Shown: positions 8,429-18,393 of the stretch, piece by piece | How positions within the stretch are numbered: position 1 is the stretch's first letter | Layout of the letters: each line of letters opens with the position of its first letter | Source of the DNA: Clostridium omnivorum | GTDB taxonomy: Bacteria; Bacillota; Clostridia; Clostridiales; Clostridiaceae | Reading direction: 5' to 3' | DNA length: 64,000 bases | Assembly (NCBI RefSeq): GCF_026012015.1 | Contig: NZ_BRXR01000001.1 | Location: 1,272,001-1,336,000 of the forward strand | The notes under the pieces: model-generated | What the model was told of the DNA's origin: nothing | The model's input: only the letters and a program-made list of their open reading frames with translations | Databases searched by the model: none | Position numbers and translations under genes: made by a program

Positions 8429-9349
8429 TTAAACTTTAAGTCTATCATAATTATACCGCTTATTATAATACGTTTCTTCTTCTTCAGATAAATCTATCAA
8501 TAATAATTGATTATGTACTGGACGTTTTTCCTCTGGAGGTAACTCTAAATAGCTTTCACCATACATATTTACTAAATAATTATGATAATTATTAGGTGCT
8601 TTAAATTTAAATCCTTCAAACTCCATATCAATTACAGGAAAAACATCATTAATATCAAAAAAATTACTCCAATTATCTACTTCTAATCCATAACCATAAA
8701 TATTACTGGATTCTTTCTTCTGTAGAATTTTTATCATTTTAAAAAAATGCTTTCTCCTTTTTATAATATAATTATCATTTATAAATAAAAAGGCCTTTGA
8801 AAATATAATCATACAGGCTTTTCTGACTTTATCTATTACACTACCGTTCTCTTTATTTACATTCTTGATTTTAAGGTTTTTATTCTTATATATTCTTACT
8901 AAAATCTTAAAATATAGCTTGAAAAAATTTCTCCATTTTACATTGCTAGGATATTGATCTACAGGAAATATATCTACAAAAATTCCCTGGTGAAATTCTG
9001 CATCATACCTTTCTAAAAGTAGAGTATTTTTTAATCTAACCTTTAACCAAAGTGATTCTAGCTTTTCATCCTCAAATGTTTGAAGTAACATATCTTTTGA
9101 TAGCTGCTCTTTAGCAACTTCAATAAATTTGTTATAATCCTCCCTAGTCATACATATGTCTATGTCATCATCCCAAGGTATAAATCCCTTATGCCTTACT
9201 GCCCCAAGCAATGTGCCTGAATCAAGCCAATAGTGTATATTATTTTTTTCGGAAATAGAATGAATTTCACTTAATATTTTTGTCATCAAAAGTTGTGATG
9301 TTCTTAAGTCTGCCTTTTTAACCATGTTTATCATTGACCCCCATCTCAC
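8429..9349 (-). CDS. licD: LicD family phosphotransferase
   Basis: LicD proteins attach phosphocholine or related phospho-substituents to glycans. The motif LDSGTLLGAVRHKGFIPWDDD followed by DI is diagnostic and holds the metal-binding aspartates; the 306-residue length fits. The GTG start lies directly after the stop of the preceding GT4 gene, with AAGG 6 bases upstream; an ATG five codons in is the alternative. Its position within the operon suggests that the polysaccharide carries a phospho-substituent. No choline-import or activation genes (licA, B, C) are in the window, so choline itself is not proven. Confidence 0.85.
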   Translation of the reverse strand: MRWGSMINMVKKADLRTSQLLMTKILSEIHSISEKNNIHYWLDSGTLLGAVRHKGFIPWDDDIDICMTREDYNKFIEVAKEQLSKDMLLQTFEDEKLESLWLKVRLKNTLLLERYDAEFHQGIFVDIFPVDQYPSNVKWRNFFKLYFKILVRIYKNKNLKIKNVNKENGSVIDKVRKACMIIFSKAFLFINDNYIIKRRKHFFKMIKILQKKESSNIYGYGLEVDNWSNFFDINDVFPVIDMEFEGFKFKAPNNYHNYLVNMYGESYLELPPEEKRPVHNQLLLIDLSEEEETYYNKRYNYDRLKV

Positions 9350-10438
9350 TTATAACCTTATACTATTAAAAATCTCTATATATTTATCAGCTGTTCGCTG
9401 CCATGAACAATTTCTTATATCCAAATAGGCTTTTTCAGATATTTTTGTGTATAATTCATTATTATCGAGTAGAAATCTTATTATTTTTGCAATTTGACTG
9501 TTTAATTCACTATTATAATTAACTATAAAACTGTTATTATAATCACTAATTAGCTCTGAAGCTCCGCACATATTAGTTGCTATAGTTGGAGTTCCAACTG
9601 ACATTGCTTCAATAACGGCTACATTAAATGTATCAAACTTTGATAAACACATATTTAAATCTGCTTCTCTATATTTATTCAATAATTCATTTTTGTCTTT
9701 AATAATTCCCTTATAATTTACATATCCTTGTAAATTGTACTTCTCTATAAGTTCATTTAATTTATTTAAATTATTAATATCATGGTATCCCCCATAAACA
9801 TCTAAAGAAACATTAATATTTAATTTATTCCTTATATGATCTACTACTTCAATCAACTCAAAAATTCCTTTAATTGGTTTAATTCCACCAGTCATTATTA
9901 ACTTCAATTGATCGTTATTAATTTTCTTCTCAATATATTTTTCATCAACTTTATAAGTACCATTATGAATTACATAAACATTTTCTTTCCTATTATATAT
10001 CTCATTTATGGCTTTCTGAAGAAAATTTGATACACATATCAAATTATCGAAATATCTATAAAGTATTTTTTCAAGTATTAGATTTTTCTTATTAGGATTC
10101 TTGAAATACTCAATTTCCATTTTATGAACACCATGAACCGTCAAATAATACTTATTTAATCTATTAATTTTACTTAACAACATTACTATGAATGGAATAA
10201 TATAGCCATCAGTATGAACATTAAACACTACATTTCTAGAAAATAGTATTTTTTTTGCTAACGTGAATATATACTTTTTTTTACTTTGAACTCCTGATTC
10301 ATAGTTTAGAAACTCAAACACTACATTTTGTTTTGAAAATTCTTTTGCTAATGATGATACCACTGCTGAAGGGCCATTAATAGATCCTTCCAATGGATAA
10401 GTAGTACCAACCAAATAAATTTTATTTAATTTATCCAT
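9350..10438 (-). CDS. Family 4 glycosyltransferase
   Basis: A GT-B fold enzyme of 362 residues. The N-terminal half starts IYLVGTTYPLEGSINGPSAVV. The C-terminal donor-binding half has LIMTGGIKPIKGIFELIEVV and the E-x7-E region NVAVIEAMSVGTPTIATN characteristic of GT4. AAGGG precedes the ATG. It ends with its stop touching the licD start, which indicates co-transcription. It likely adds one sugar of the repeat unit on the cytoplasmic face; its linkage cannot be predicted. Confidence 0.87.
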   Translation of the reverse strand: MDKLNKIYLVGTTYPLEGSINGPSAVVSSLAKEFSKQNVVFEFLNYESGVQSKKKYIFTLAKKILFSRNVVFNVHTDGYIIPFIVMLLSKINRLNKYYLTVHGVHKMEIEYFKNPNKKNLILEKILYRYFDNLICVSNFLQKAINEIYNRKENVYVIHNGTYKVDEKYIEKKINNDQLKLIMTGGIKPIKGIFELIEVVDHIRNKLNINVSLDVYGGYHDINNLNKLNELIEKYNLQGYVNYKGIIKDKNELLNKYREADLNMCLSKFDTFNVAVIEAMSVGTPTIATNMCGASELISDYNNSFIVNYNSELNSQIAKIIRFLLDNNELYTKISEKAYLDIRNCSWQRTADKYIEIFNSIRL

Positions 10439-10470
10439 GCATATATCCCTTCTATTTTGTTAGTGTAGTT

Positions 10471-11619
10471 CTATCTATATACTTCATAGAATTTTTCATA
10501 AAACTTTGTTAAGTTAAAATTTTCTTCAATAATAATCCTAGAATTCTTTCCAAAAGTTTTTCTTAACTCTTTATTTTTAATTAAAGTCTCTATTTTTTTT
10601 ACCATTTCATCTTCACTGATATCATAAATTAAGAATCCATTAATATTATCCTCAACCATCTCTTTTACTCCTCCTGTTACGTTAGCAACAATAGGAAGTC
10701 CAGATGCCATAGCTTCTAAAACAACAGTTGGAAATGAATCTGGTAAAACTGATGGAAGAACAAAAATATCTAAGTTGTTATATATTTCGGGAGTATCATT
10801 TCTAAATTCACTTATAAATATTTTGTTTTTTAATGTAGGCTCATTTATCTTATTTTTTAAATTATCCATTAAATGTTCTTGACCACTAAATACACTCCCT
10901 ACAATAAAAAAACTTACATTTTTATGCTTCTCTATTATCTTTTCTGCTACATCTACTAAAAATTCTTGTCCCTTTATCTTATTAACCCTTCCAATCGTTC
11001 CAATTAATATTTCATCTTTAGGCAGGGATAATTCTTCTCTTATACTTTCTGAAAACGAAGGTATAAATTTATAATGATCTATACCATTATGAATAACTAC
11101 AAACTTTTCACTGTACTTTGAATTATTATCAACTAAATTTTCCTTTACTGACTCAGAAACACAAACTATCTTTGTGGCCATTCTCGGTGTCACTACTCTG
11201 AAAAACTTAGCAAGAAAATTTGGGTGCTTAATAATTTCATGCACATGCCAAATATGTTTTTTCCCAGTAATTTTATTTAATATCCCCCCCTCAAGTACAG
11301 CCAGTGTATTTGAGTGAATAATATCAATATTGTTATCTATAACAAATTTTTTCAATATAAATATACTTTTAATCAGTTTACAAATATATTTTATTATACC
11401 TATCGGAGTAAAAAATTGTCTTCTTAAAATGGGGTAGTCTTGCACTATAACATCTATATTTAATGCTCTTATTTCCTCTACTAACGAACCATCATTAGGT
11501 AATATAACATATGGTTTATACTCCTTAGTATCTATACCTTTCAATACTTGCAGCAGTATAATATCTGCCCCATAAAGTTCAGCCCCTGCATGCAAAAATA
11601 ATATTCTTTCCAAATTCAT
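10471..11619 (-). CDS. Family 4 glycosyltransferase
   Basis: A second GT4 enzyme, 382 residues. Features seen: N-terminal RILFLHAGAELYGADIILL, the central IGTIGRVNKIKGQEFLVDVA hinge/donor region, and PTVVLEAMASGLPIVANVTGG with the family glutamates. AGAGAGG stands before the ATG. It lies in the middle of the polysaccharide operon, 9 bases after the polymerase gene. It is predicted to extend the lipid-linked repeat unit; donor sugar unknown. Confidence 0.88.
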   Translation of the reverse strand: MNLERILFLHAGAELYGADIILLQVLKGIDTKEYKPYVILPNDGSLVEEIRALNIDVIVQDYPILRRQFFTPIGIIKYICKLIKSIFILKKFVIDNNIDIIHSNTLAVLEGGILNKITGKKHIWHVHEIIKHPNFLAKFFRVVTPRMATKIVCVSESVKENLVDNNSKYSEKFVVIHNGIDHYKFIPSFSESIREELSLPKDEILIGTIGRVNKIKGQEFLVDVAEKIIEKHKNVSFFIVGSVFSGQEHLMDNLKNKINEPTLKNKIFISEFRNDTPEIYNNLDIFVLPSVLPDSFPTVVLEAMASGLPIVANVTGGVKEMVEDNINGFLIYDISEDEMVKKIETLIKNKELRKTFGKNSRIIIEENFNLTKFYEKFYEVYR

Positions 11620-11628
11620 TCAACCTCT

Positions 11629-13011
11629 CTAATTAATTTTAGCATTACTATTAGTTTCATCTTTTTTATAATCATTAAATAGAAACATCCAAAAAAACAT
11701 TACAACCTTCGCAAATTCTATCCAATTTTCAAAAAAACATATCAAAACAAAGAAAATAATTATTGCTTTTCCTTCATTTTTTACATGTTTAAAAATATAA
11801 AACATAAAAGCAATAAAAATTAATAGTCCTATCATTCCAAACTCACCCATAATACTTATAATAGATGAATATGGAGCAGATAATATACTGCCATCAAAGT
11901 TTTTGTCAATTAATTTATCGTAAATATATATTTTAGTATAGTCACTCATACTTATTGGAAACACATTTAAATAAGTCTTAACATAATTTCCAGTTGTCGT
12001 AAGAGCAGCCCTTGATGAATAAAATCCCGCACCATTTCCTAATAAAGCAAATTTAATATTATTAGCTGGAATTGTTACAAAAGTAGTTTCATAAGTATTA
12101 AGCTTTTTTACTCTTTCGTATGCATACTGTTTGTTTGTTAAATTATATAGGTCTTTTTTCACCCATGCTGGCATAACTATAATAAAGGTGATAATAATAA
12201 CTAGAATAAATGTTATATACTTTATACTTCCTTTAAAATCTTTGAATATAAATGTTAATATATACAAGAAAATTGTTGCAATGAGAACTATATTATTTGA
12301 TATTGATGCAGTACTCATACAAATAATACCACATAAAATTACTATAAATAACTTGTGCTTTTGTTTTTTTTCTCTATAGTCTCCTAAATATCTTAATGCT
12401 ACAAAGCTAAGCATTAACATTAAAATACTGCCCTGTGATGTTCCTAGGGTTCCTGTAGACCAATCTCCACCAAGATCACTTAGGACCTCTTTAAATCTGA
12501 ATAATATAATTAAAACAGTAGTTAAAACTTCAATAACTACAATATTATTAATACATCTTTCGAGTGCTGTATTATATATTTCTAATTTTGATCTATCCTT
12601 GAAAACAAAAAAGTATAGAATAAATGTAAAGTTAAATATAACAAAAAATACTATATTTATTAATTTATTGCTACTAAAAATACAGTTCACTATAAATAAT
12701 ACAATAAATAATGCTATAGTCTTTTTATTTTTAAAGCCTTCGTTTTTATATTGCTTGTATAAGTAATATAAAAGAATAAAAAAGCTAATAAAAATTATTA
12801 TATAGTTATCTGGCAATATACAGCTATAAGCTGCTAATATTACTAATGTAGTAATTAAGTTTAACTTTCTGTACTTAAGATAACTATAACTCATATTAAA
12901 CATAATAATTACAAAAGGCACATACATAAATAAGCTTTTTCTATATAAAATAAAAGCAGCCGAAAAAATTGCATATATAGTAATTATCCAATAATCGAAA
13001 TATTTTTCCAT
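11629..13011 (-). CDS. Wzy-like O-antigen/capsule polymerase
   Basis: A polytopic membrane protein of about 460 residues with roughly a dozen hydrophobic segments and one larger extracytoplasmic loop (around AYERVKKLNTYETTFVTIP through the GNGAGFYSS region), the topology of Wzy polymerases and WaaL-type ligases. Sequence motifs in this group are weak, so the call rests on topology, the GNGAG loop motif and the operon. GAGAGG lies 6 bases before the chosen ATG; a longer start at 13044 lacks this. With Wzx, an initiating transferase and several glycosyltransferases alongside, it completes a Wzx/Wzy-type set. Confidence 0.75.
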   Translation of the reverse strand: MEKYFDYWIITIYAIFSAAFILYRKSLFMYVPFVIIMFNMSYSYLKYRKLNLITTLVILAAYSCILPDNYIIIFISFFILLYYLYKQYKNEGFKNKKTIALFIVLFIVNCIFSSNKLINIVFFVIFNFTFILYFFVFKDRSKLEIYNTALERCINNIVVIEVLTTVLIILFRFKEVLSDLGGDWSTGTLGTSQGSILMLMLSFVALRYLGDYREKKQKHKLFIVILCGIICMSTASISNNIVLIATIFLYILTFIFKDFKGSIKYITFILVIIITFIIVMPAWVKKDLYNLTNKQYAYERVKKLNTYETTFVTIPANNIKFALLGNGAGFYSSRAALTTTGNYVKTYLNVFPISMSDYTKIYIYDKLIDKNFDGSILSAPYSSIISIMGEFGMIGLLIFIAFMFYIFKHVKNEGKAIIIFFVLICFFENWIEFAKVVMFFWMFLFNDYKKDETNSNAKIN

Positions 13012-13097
13012 ATTATACCTCTCGAATTTAAATGTACTTACCACTATAAAAGTATATCATAAAAACATAACAATAAAAACGCTTTTTTAACAAAAAT

Positions 13098-13128
13098 GAG
13101 ATGTTATAATTTCAAATTATAACATCTC
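13098..13128 (-). terminator. Hairpin terminator after the autolysin gene
   Basis: Arms GAGATGTTATAATTT and its complement are separated by a single base, with T-rich sequence after it on the minus strand. It lies between the autolysin and the polymerase genes, so it could partly separate the upstream from the downstream part of the operon. Confidence 0.75.
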
Positions 13129-13134
13129 TAAAAA

Positions 13135-16100
13135 TCATCTCTTTATACCATTTACAATAGCTTTAGCTAAATCATCTGGATTATATCTTGCCATATCTTC
13201 CTCTGAATCTAAAAACGCATTTTCAATTAATATAGCTGGTGCCTTAGTATTAACTAATACATAATAGTCATTAGATTTTACACCTCTATTATAATATCCT
13301 AAGCCTACTATATTATTTAGAACATCTTGAGCAATTTTTTTACCTTCGTCTGAATCATAGTATACTTCAGTACCATGCCCTCCACCAACATTAAAATGAA
13401 TACATACATACATATCTGCGTTTGCTGCATTTGCTTTATCAGTTCTTTGCTTTAATGAGTCTCGCACTGATGTCGCTGTTTTAGGAAGAACATTTACAAC
13501 CTCATATCCCATTGATTCTAAAATTGATATTACCCTAGTTCCAACTTCCATATTATATTTATCTTCAATTCTTACTGTTCCATTTGAGGTTTTATAGGTT
13601 GCTCCACCGTCATATATAACGTTATGTCCTATATCTATAGCATATACAATATTCTTTGTTACAAATACACTCTTTGTAACCTTATCTCCATCCTCATTGG
13701 TTATTTCAACCGTTAAGGCATGAACACCTGGTCTTTCAGATGTAATATCAACTGTATAGTCATATCCCTTTGCCATTGGATATCCTGGAATTGCATTATT
13801 TACATCTGGCCTGTCACCTGAAATGTTCCCATATCCTTTAAGCGATCCATCAATATATACATTTATACTCTTAATTGGACTTGGACTTAATGCCCAACCA
13901 GCAACCGTAAATTTACTTTTTACTAGTGCATTAGCATATGGATATTCAATCCACTCTCTCATTTCTTTAAGTATGGTTAGATCAACATTTCTCACATCTT
14001 TGGAACCATCATTTCCAAGTATCTCAACTTTTAATATATGATTTCCAATAGGATATTTGCTTACATCTAAATCATAGGTAAAACTTACCGCACTTGGGTA
14101 GGCTGGATATGCATTATTTACATCTGGCCTATCCTGCCTTATAACTGCTTGGCCTATAATATTATTATCTAATATTATATTAGCTTTACTTACTCCTGTT
14201 GGGTTAATAGCCCATCCATATATTCTTGTTGTCTGGCTTGTTTTAACTGAAGAACCCAAAGATTCAATCCATGTTTTTGGCACTAGTTTTGTTACATCTA
14301 TACCTATAGTTCGAGAATCTACACTTCCGTCATTTCCAAATACTTCTATAGTTACATTCCTATATCCTGCATCAACAGTATCTATATTAAGTTCATAACT
14401 GAAGCTTACTGCACTTTGATAACCCGGAAATGCATTATTTACATCTGGTCTGTCTTTAGAAATAGTTGGATTACCAACAACAGCTCCATCTATTTTAACA
14501 TTGGCATCTCTAATTCCCGAAGCATTTAATGCCCATCCATATATTGTTACATTCCGCGATGTTTTCATTCCTGAGTTTGGTGTTTCCACCCACATTCTTG
14601 GTGCAGGTTTTTCAATATTTACACTCAATTGACGCGAATCTTCAGAACCATCGTTTCCAATGATATTAACTGTAACATTACATGCACCCATTGGAACTTG
14701 ATTTATATCAAATTCATATGTAAAACTTACTGCACTAGGATACCCTGGAAATGCATTATTTACATCTGGCCTATCCTGTCTTAATTGTGCTTTACCTATA
14801 ACTTTGTTATTAACTAATATATTAGCTTCTTTTACTCCAGAAGGATTCAAAGACCATCCATATAATACAAAATTCTTATTTGCTTTTAAGCCTGAATTTG
14901 GTGTTTCTATCCACATCTTAGGCTCAAGCTTATTTATATTTATGGTTATATTTCTTGTATCTTTGGATAAGTCATTACCAACTACTTCTACAGTTACATT
15001 ATGACTCCCAGATGAATATTTCTTAACATCTAAGTCAAATGTATAGCTAACAGCTGGTTGATATCCTGAAAAAGCTTTATTTACATCAGGTCTATCTTGT
15101 CTTAAAATAGCTTTTCCAATAGTTTGATTGTCTAACATTACATTTGCTTCTTTTACTCCTGAAGCATTTAATGCCCAACCATATATAGTAACGTTATTGC
15201 TTGCTGTTATTCCAGATCCAGGGCTTTCTATATACATTTTTGGCGGTAAACCTACCTTAGTGTTTTCTATTTCCCTAAGTAAGTTTACAACTTCCTCACC
15301 ATAGCTAGAGCTCGGTGCCCATGATCCACCTAATGCCTCAATTGATGGGGCGCTACCCGCTAAAAATGAAAAATGTCTTGGATCAGGTGTGTCACTCCTT
15401 GGATAACCTGGAGCACCTGCATATAGAGCTAAATGATCTAAGTGGGCTGTTACACCCTGTTCCCAGTCTTTAAATCTTTGATGCGCATTTGGATCAGTAT
15501 TACTTCCACCACTTGAGGTTTTTAATCCACAAGGATTGTAATAACTTTCATCAATCACTCCACCAAAATGACCAAACCCAGTTTCTTTTGCTGCTTGCGC
15601 ATATGCAGCAGCAGGATTTACTCCGCCTCTCCCACTAGCTAGTCGCCAATATTTTTCTGCTAAAGAAACAAATGTTTCCGTTGCATTTTTTGATCTAGCC
15701 CAAACTTCCGCTTGATATTGAGTAGCCGAGGCTTGTCCAATAATTGGAGTCTTTTTAAAAATTATAGTTCTACTTGATTTTTGTGTAGTGCCATCTTTAC
15801 CTACTGGTTCTACATTTATGACATGAGTTCCAGCTGTAAGTTTATTTATACTAATTGTATAAGCAAACCCACTTTTACTTCCATCTGGATATCCTGGAAA
15901 ACTACTGTCAACATCAGGTCTGTCAATCCCAGTAGTTGCTTGTCCTAATAATATACCATCTAAATAAATGTTTACCTTACTAATCCCAGATGGATTTAAT
16001 GCCCATCCACTTACTTGAACATCGTTTTTGAACAACTCCGAATTCATAATTGGATACTCAATCCACATTTGCGGAGTTAACGATGCTGCATGTATACTAG

Positions 16101-16173
16101 TAAAATTAAATAGCACAATAGTAAAACAAATAATTAAGGCTACTAGCCTTTGCATTTTTAATTTTTTTAACAT
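13135..16173 (-). CDS. Secreted bifunctional autolysin: glucosaminidase plus Amidase_3 with six repeat domains
   Basis: A peptidoglycan hydrolase of about 1012 residues, with a signal peptide at about 1-30 ending in IHAAS. One beta-sandwich-like repeat of about 105 residues comes first. A glucosaminidase domain follows at about 150-305 with Glu197 in AKETGFG, then five more repeats. A C-terminal N-acetylmuramoyl-L-alanine amidase (Amidase_3) covers about 841-1012, with zinc-ligand motifs DIGHN, RIEDKYN, CIHFN and ILIENAF. Each repeat carries a GWALNPSG-like strand, DRPDVNNAFPGYP and a GNDGS turn. ATG at 16173 is preferred because the GGGGG ribosome binding site overlaps the ATG at 16185. It sits between glycosyltransferase and polymerase genes in the polysaccharide operon, an unusual place for a wall hydrolase. 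The repeats are likely for wall or glycan binding (inference). Confidence 0.9.
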   Translation of the reverse strand: MLKKLKMQRLVALIICFTIVLFNFTSIHAASLTPQMWIEYPIMNSELFKNDVQVSGWALNPSGISKVNIYLDGILLGQATTGIDRPDVDSSFPGYPDGSKSGFAYTISINKLTAGTHVINVEPVGKDGTTQKSSRTIIFKKTPIIGQASATQYQAEVWARSKNATETFVSLAEKYWRLASGRGGVNPAAAYAQAAKETGFGHFGGVIDESYYNPCGLKTSSGGSNTDPNAHQRFKDWEQGVTAHLDHLALYAGAPGYPRSDTPDPRHFSFLAGSAPSIEALGGSWAPSSSYGEEVVNLLREIENTKVGLPPKMYIESPGSGITASNNVTIYGWALNASGVKEANVMLDNQTIGKAILRQDRPDVNKAFSGYQPAVSYTFDLDVKKYSSGSHNVTVEVVGNDLSKDTRNITININKLEPKMWIETPNSGLKANKNFVLYGWSLNPSGVKEANILVNNKVIGKAQLRQDRPDVNNAFPGYPSAVSFTYEFDINQVPMGACNVTVNIIGNDGSEDSRQLSVNIEKPAPRMWVETPNSGMKTSRNVTIYGWALNASGIRDANVKIDGAVVGNPTISKDRPDVNNAFPGYQSAVSFSYELNIDTVDAGYRNVTIEVFGNDGSVDSRTIGIDVTKLVPKTWIESLGSSVKTSQTTRIYGWAINPTGVSKANIILDNNIIGQAVIRQDRPDVNNAYPAYPSAVSFTYDLDVSKYPIGNHILKVEILGNDGSKDVRNVDLTILKEMREWIEYPYANALVKSKFTVAGWALSPSPIKSINVYIDGSLKGYGNISGDRPDVNNAIPGYPMAKGYDYTVDITSERPGVHALTVEITNEDGDKVTKSVFVTKNIVYAIDIGHNVIYDGGATYKTSNGTVRIEDKYNMEVGTRVISILESMGYEVVNVLPKTATSVRDSLKQRTDKANAANADMYVCIHFNVGGGHGTEVYYDSDEGKKIAQDVLNNIVGLGYYNRGVKSNDYYVLVNTKAPAILIENAFLDSEEDMARYNPDDLAKAIVNGIKR

Positions 16174-16194
16174 GTATACCCCCATCCTTAATTT

Positions 16195-17361
16195 TTAATA
16201 TATATTGAATAAGTTTTCATATTCACAGATGATTTTGTCCCATGAATAAAACTCCTCAATAACCTTTTTGCCTTTAATGCCCATCAGATCTATATCTTCC
16301 TGCTCATAATTATCAACTTCATCTATTATTGAACTTAAACTTCCTTTTTTCTTATCAAAATATACTGCAGCTTCTCTTCCAACTTCTTTATTAAATGCTA
16401 CATCTAATAATAAATTCATATTTGTTGTTGCTAATGCTTCTAATAGAGATGGATTTGTTCCACCTACTTCATGCCCATGCAAATAACCAAAGGCTTTTGT
16501 TCTAATAGCATATATCAATTTTTTATCATAAACAGTTCCAACAAATTTTATTCTACTATCATTATTGAAGTATGTATTTGCTAATAATTCATCATAAAAT
16601 TTATTTTTTTCAACATTCGTTATTATTACCAAGTCCTTAGTAGTCTTTGAGTTCATAAACTCTCTGATCATAAGTTCATAATTATTTTCAGGTACAAATC
16701 GACCAACTATTAAAAAATATTGATTTTCTGTTATATTGTGCTTTTCATACCATTCCAATAATTTTTCTGTATCTATTTCAATATTATTATTTTCAATCTC
16801 TGCTCCATATGAAATATATTTAGTTTTAGGATTATACTTCTCATACTCTGTCTTAATATATCTTTCGATTTCAATAGAATCACAGATAAGTAAGTCAGCT
16901 TCTTTTACCATTAGCTTTTCTGAGAACTTCCAATATGTCTTTATTGCTTTATTCCACTTGCTTCTTTTCCATTCATGACCATCTGGATTTACAAAAACTT
17001 TTATTCCTTGTTTTTCCAATCTTTTTTTATAATAATATAAAAACGGACCTATTCTACATGCTAGTATATATATACAGCAATTTTTCAAGGAATTTTTATT
17101 AATATATTTTTCACATTCCAATATGCTTTTAATATCATAGGTTATGGCTTTCGCACTACCTATATCCTTAATTCTTATATTAAAGCATGTAGCTCCATTA
17201 TATTCAAATTCACGTTCAACATTATCAGATTCAGTTAAACAGGTTACATAATACTTTATATCATTACTTTTCTTTCTTGAAACTAAATTATCAACAAATG
17301 TCTCAAATCCACCATATTTAGCTGGAATTCCCTTTGACCCTATAATAAAAACATTTTTCAT
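16195..17361 (-). CDS. DUF1972-type glycosyltransferase (GT4)
   Basis: A 388-residue GT-B enzyme of the group starting with the DUF1972 domain: FIIGSKGIPAKYGGFETFVD is its diagnostic opening. This group includes streptococcal WchF-like rhamnosyltransferases that add the second sugar of a capsule repeat. The C-terminal half has ILIVGRFVPENNYE-like sequence (YFLIVGRFVPENNYEL) and HGHEVGGTNPSLLEALA. AGGAGAG precedes the ATG. It follows the initiating sugar transferase gene, which fits a second-sugar role. With rfbABC nearby a deoxy-sugar donor is plausible but not shown. Confidence 0.85.
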   Translation of the reverse strand: MKNVFIIGSKGIPAKYGGFETFVDNLVSRKKSNDIKYYVTCLTESDNVEREFEYNGATCFNIRIKDIGSAKAITYDIKSILECEKYINKNSLKNCCIYILACRIGPFLYYYKKRLEKQGIKVFVNPDGHEWKRSKWNKAIKTYWKFSEKLMVKEADLLICDSIEIERYIKTEYEKYNPKTKYISYGAEIENNNIEIDTEKLLEWYEKHNITENQYFLIVGRFVPENNYELMIREFMNSKTTKDLVIITNVEKNKFYDELLANTYFNNDSRIKFVGTVYDKKLIYAIRTKAFGYLHGHEVGGTNPSLLEALATTNMNLLLDVAFNKEVGREAAVYFDKKKGSLSSIIDEVDNYEQEDIDLMGIKGKKVIEEFYSWDKIICEYENLFNIY

Positions 17362-17381
17362 TCTTGCACTCTCCTAAAGCT

Positions 17382-18047
17382 TTATCTAGCGTTTTCATCT
17401 CCAAATAGTACAAAAAAAGTCTTAAATATGAGCTTTATGTCTAGCAATGTACTTCTATCATTCAAATACTTTATATCAAGTTTCATCCATTCTTCAAAGC
17501 CTATACTATTTCTTCCCATAACTTGCCAGTAACAAGTGAGTCCAGGCTTTGCAATCAACTTTTTCTTATGATAATCTGAAAACTTTTCTACTTCCTTTGG
17601 TAAATTGGGCCTAGGTCCAACTAGTGACATATCACCCTTTAAAACATTCAATAGCTGTGGTAATTCATCAATACTTGTTTTCCTTATAAATTTCCCCACT
17701 TTTGTTATCCGTGGGTCTTCTTTTATTTTAAACATTGGGCCAGACATTTCATTTTTATCTTCTAATTTGCTTAATAATTCTTCAGCATTTACTACCATAG
17801 ATCTAAATTTATACATTTTGAAAGTCTTGCCATGTTGTCCAACTCTTTCTTGAGCAAAAATAATAGGACCTTTAGACTCAAATTTTATTGCAATAGCCAC
17901 TATTAACATTATTGGACTTAATAAAACTATTCCACATAAAGCTCCAATTATATCAATTAATCTTTTTATTACGAAATAACTGATACTCACATTACCAAAA
18001 TCGTCATATCTTTCTTGCTCTGGGAGATCTTTTTTCAAAGTTTCCAC
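17382..18047 (-). CDS. Initiating sugar-1-phosphate transferase (polyprenyl-phosphate)
   Basis: Starts the repeat unit by moving a sugar-1-phosphate from a nucleotide sugar to undecaprenyl phosphate. The 221-residue protein is the short bacterial sugar transferase form: one membrane helix at about 28-54 (IKRLIDIIGALCGIVLLSPI), then the catalytic core with KYKFRSM-like MYKFRSMV, TKVGKFIRKTSIDELPQL, LSLVGPRP-like MSLVGPRP and KPGLTCYWQV. GTG at 18047 has GGAGGGG upstream; a TTG three codons in, with AAGGAG, is an alternative start. It is the first gene of the polysaccharide operon, behind a strong promoter. The sugar (Glc, Gal or HexNAc) is not determined. Confidence 0.93.
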   Translation of the reverse strand: METLKKDLPEQERYDDFGNVSISYFVIKRLIDIIGALCGIVLLSPIMLIVAIAIKFESKGPIIFAQERVGQHGKTFKMYKFRSMVVNAEELLSKLEDKNEMSGPMFKIKEDPRITKVGKFIRKTSIDELPQLLNVLKGDMSLVGPRPNLPKEVEKFSDYHKKKLIAKPGLTCYWQVMGRNSIGFEEWMKLDIKYLNDRSTLLDIKLIFKTFFVLFGDENAR

Positions 18048-18091
18048 TCCTTACCCCTCCATACACTGTGCCTTTTCATCATCATTATCAC

Positions 18092-18119
18092 ATATTAATA
18101 TACACTATTTCAATGTCAA
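18092..18119 (-). promoter_or_regulatory. Promoter of the surface-polysaccharide operon
   Basis: Perfect TTGACA and TAATAT separated by 16 bases on the minus strand, about 45 bases before the first start codon. The rest of the 18048-18393 gap holds only this promoter, AT-rich spacer and the glmM terminator. Confidence 0.75.
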
Positions 18120-18233
18120 AATCAAACATTATAGGATATAAAAAACTTATACAGTTCTTTCCATTAATTATGCATTATTTTTATTGTTTTTAATCAAATA
18201 TTGAATTAAATTTAAAAATATTAGCAGACATTA

Positions 18234-18276
18234 AGAAAAACAAAGTAAGAAACAATTAATTTCTCTTTGTTTTTCC
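18234..18276 (-). terminator. Likely terminator after glmM
   Basis: Arms AAAAACAAAG and CTTTGTTTTT with an inner AGAAA/TTTCT pairing and a U-rich 3' side on the minus strand. It is AT-rich and weaker than the other terminators. It lies 118 bases after the glmM stop. Confidence 0.55.
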
Positions 18277-18393
18277 AAATTAACTAATTAACTTTTCCAC
18301 AATTAAACTTTGCACAATAATTCTTTCATACTTAACTAGTCTATTTCTTCCAATTATAAATTCATTTATGTCGAATACACCAGTGTAATTCTT

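Noticed and set aside
13700-16080. Regular DNA repeats as a possible CRISPR or satellite
   Set aside because: Spacing of about 320 bases and an intact reading frame show that these are coding repeats of the autolysin.
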